DNA from: a virus
Strand: one strand, 5' to 3'
Virus record (IMG/VR): IMGVR_UViG_3300021579_000019
Span: 1-37,675 of that record
Length of the DNA stretch: 37,675 bases
Position 1 is the stretch's first letter; each line of letters begins with the position of its first letter. This document shows, piece by piece, positions 36,815-37,675 of the stretch. Under the pieces are notes generated by a model. That model had not been told where the DNA came from. It ran no database searches and saw nothing but the letters and a program-made list of their open reading frames with translations. The position numbers and the translations under genes are program-made.

Positions 36815-37675
36815 TAGAAGTTTCCGTTCGCTACTTGAAAAGTTGGCAATCCGAGACGGTTGCGCCACAAATGAACAACCTGGTCGCGATCATCCAAAAC
36901 AAAATCAACAACATACTTGCCTGCAATGTGTTGCTGAAACAATTCATACTTCACAATCCAGTCGGGTCGCCTGTCTCCGGCGGGGCGCATATAGAGTTCA
37001 ATCTCCCAAAGCCCCGTGTTGTCCAACAGCCAAGCCTCAGTTTCGGTGCGGCATTCCTCGCCTCGACCAGACATGAAAATGATTCGGCTAAGGCTTTCAA
37101 GCACAAGATTGTCGATAAGGTCGCGCACAGGCTTGTTGGGGATGTCTGTGTGGACTTTATCGAACTCGTAAGGGCCGCGGCCGTTCATCAAAGCTACAGT
37201 GCCGTCAATGTCGCACAAAATAACGCTAGGAAGTTTTTGCTTATTGTTGTAAGGCTCAACGATTGGTGTTACGTTCCCCGTCCAGGGCTGTAGGCGGTTA
37301 GCCTGTTTCGCCATGTCGCGAATAACTTTCTCACCCACCGGTGCGGGCCGTAACGCGTCACGCTTAATGCATTCCTCAACATCAACAGCTAGGAAGTCGT
37401 CTTTCACTGTGAACCATGCGCCGAGTTCGTTGCTCAAGTTTTCAAGGGAACGAACCGTGGACTTGTTCAAGTTTGTGTTGTCAATAATGACTGTTTCGAC
37501 GTGTGGCTGAGTGAGTAGGAACCGAAGCAGGTTTAGGCGCGCTTCATGCAGCATGGCCGATGCTTCCTGGTTGCGGGGCTGCATACCGCCCCAAAGCATT
37601 TTCACTAGGTCGTCGTTGTTGATTCGTGCGACTGAGATTCCTAGGTTTTTGACGGCGTTGGTTGCCCAAGTGGAT
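36814..37675 (-). CDS. pnk: T4 Pnk-like polynucleotide 5'-kinase/3'-phosphatase (main part)
   Basis: Joined to 1-174, the gene encodes 301 residues, like T4 Pnk. The N-terminal kinase has the P-loop (in the left-end part) and VIIDNTNLNKST. The C-terminal phosphatase is a HAD domain with CDIDGTVALMNGRGPY (Asp170 and Asp172), FMSGR and a final LDDRDQVVHLWR. It removes 2',3'-cyclic phosphate and phosphorylates the 5'-OH of broken tRNA so that the ligase can seal it. The stop overlaps the rnl1 start. In T4 this pair defeats anticodon nucleases such as PrrC; the same role here is inference. The terminal overlap shows one synonymous difference within it. Confidence 0.95.
   Translation of the reverse strand, partial: STWATNAVKNLGISVARINNDDLVKMLWGGMQPRNQEASAMLHEARLNLLRFLLTQPHVETVIIDNTNLNKSTVRSLENLSNELGAWFTVKDDFLAVDVEECIKRDALRPAPVGEKVIRDMAKQANRLQPWTGNVTPIVEPYNNKQKLPSVILCDIDGTVALMNGRGPYEFDKVHTDIPNKPVRDLIDNLVLESLSRIIFMSGRGEECRTETEAWLLDNTGLWEIELYMRPAGDRRPDWIVKYELFQQHIAGKYVVDFVLDDRDQVVHLWRNRLGLPTFQVANGNF
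37546..37675. repeat. Right copy of the 130-bp terminal overlap
   Basis: Identical to bases 1-130 except at 37549 (C against T at 4). It shows that the assembled molecule closes on itself, or that the DNA is circularly permuted. The repeat ends in the middle of pnk with the frame intact. Confidence 0.9.

Noticed and set aside
36815-36868. Longer RNA ligase start at 36868
   Set aside because: It overlaps pnk by 55 nt and adds 18 residues with no counterpart in T4 Rnl1; the TAATG start at 36814 fits the genome's coupling habit.
1-37675. Plus-strand coding genes
   Set aside because: All open frames seen on the plus strand lie opposite recognisable minus-strand genes, lack coupled starts or ribosome-binding sites, and encode low-complexity or Arg/Ser-rich shadow proteins.

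Overview
This window is an essentially complete tailed-phage genome, assembled as a circle. The last 130 bases repeat the first 130 with one difference, and one gene (pnk) runs across the join, so the non-redundant length is about 37,545 bp. Every gene I can support is on the minus strand. The virion genes describe a siphovirus: HK97-type capsid, major tail protein, -1 frameshifted tail assembly chaperones, a 639-residue tape measure and a Dit protein. A WhiB-family regulator, a CHAP endolysin and the gene families present point to an actinobacterial host. GC content looks moderate (about half, not calculated), which would fit a freshwater Microbacteriaceae-type host better than a high-GC Streptomyces or Mycobacterium; that is inference. 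I see no integrase.

Layout in the direction of transcription (high to low coordinates). (a) 36814-37675 continuing into 1-174, and 35726-36814: an RNA-repair operon made of an 84-aa protein, a T4 Pnk-like kinase/phosphatase and a T4 Rnl1-like RNA ligase. It is followed by a tRNA 3'-half-like sequence and an intrinsic terminator (35547-35568). (b) 35528-32752: RusA resolvase, WhiB, SSB, HNH endonuclease, FmdB-like Zn ribbon, tiny proteins and a ParB-like protein. (c) 32724-20695: TerS, TerL, a fibre module, portal, MuF-ParB fusion, protease, major capsid protein and connectors. (d) 20711-10509: tail genes, with the lysis cassette (holin, CHAP endolysin, a second membrane protein) inserted between tail-tip/fibre genes. 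(e) 10422-9045: a small HTH-like protein and a metallophosphoesterase, then a tRNA-Trp-like element. (f) 8818-7027: an operon starting with an ERF annealing protein, ending at a terminator, then a 78-nt tmRNA-like RNA. (g) 6799-5361: Zn/HNH genes and a 390-nt structured non-coding region. (h) 4876-638: membrane peptide, Cas4/RecB-type nuclease, LexA-type DNA-binding domain, dNMP kinase and small hypotheticals.

Most genes in the replication region are joined by ATGA, GTGA or TAATG overlaps, so the operons are tight. Three operons (starting at 428, 4876 and 8818) share a near-identical promoter/leader, and each copy is directly preceded by a structured RNA element.

The most unusual signal is the RNA content. 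There is a tmRNA-like molecule reduced to its tRNA-like domain (6815-6892), with the alanine G3-U70 pair and compensatory acceptor-stem changes but no mRNA-like domain. There are also two irregular tRNA-like elements and a complete tRNA-repair pair. Together these suggest a phage with a large investment in tRNA mimicry and repair, perhaps against tRNA-targeting host defence or host ribosome rescue.
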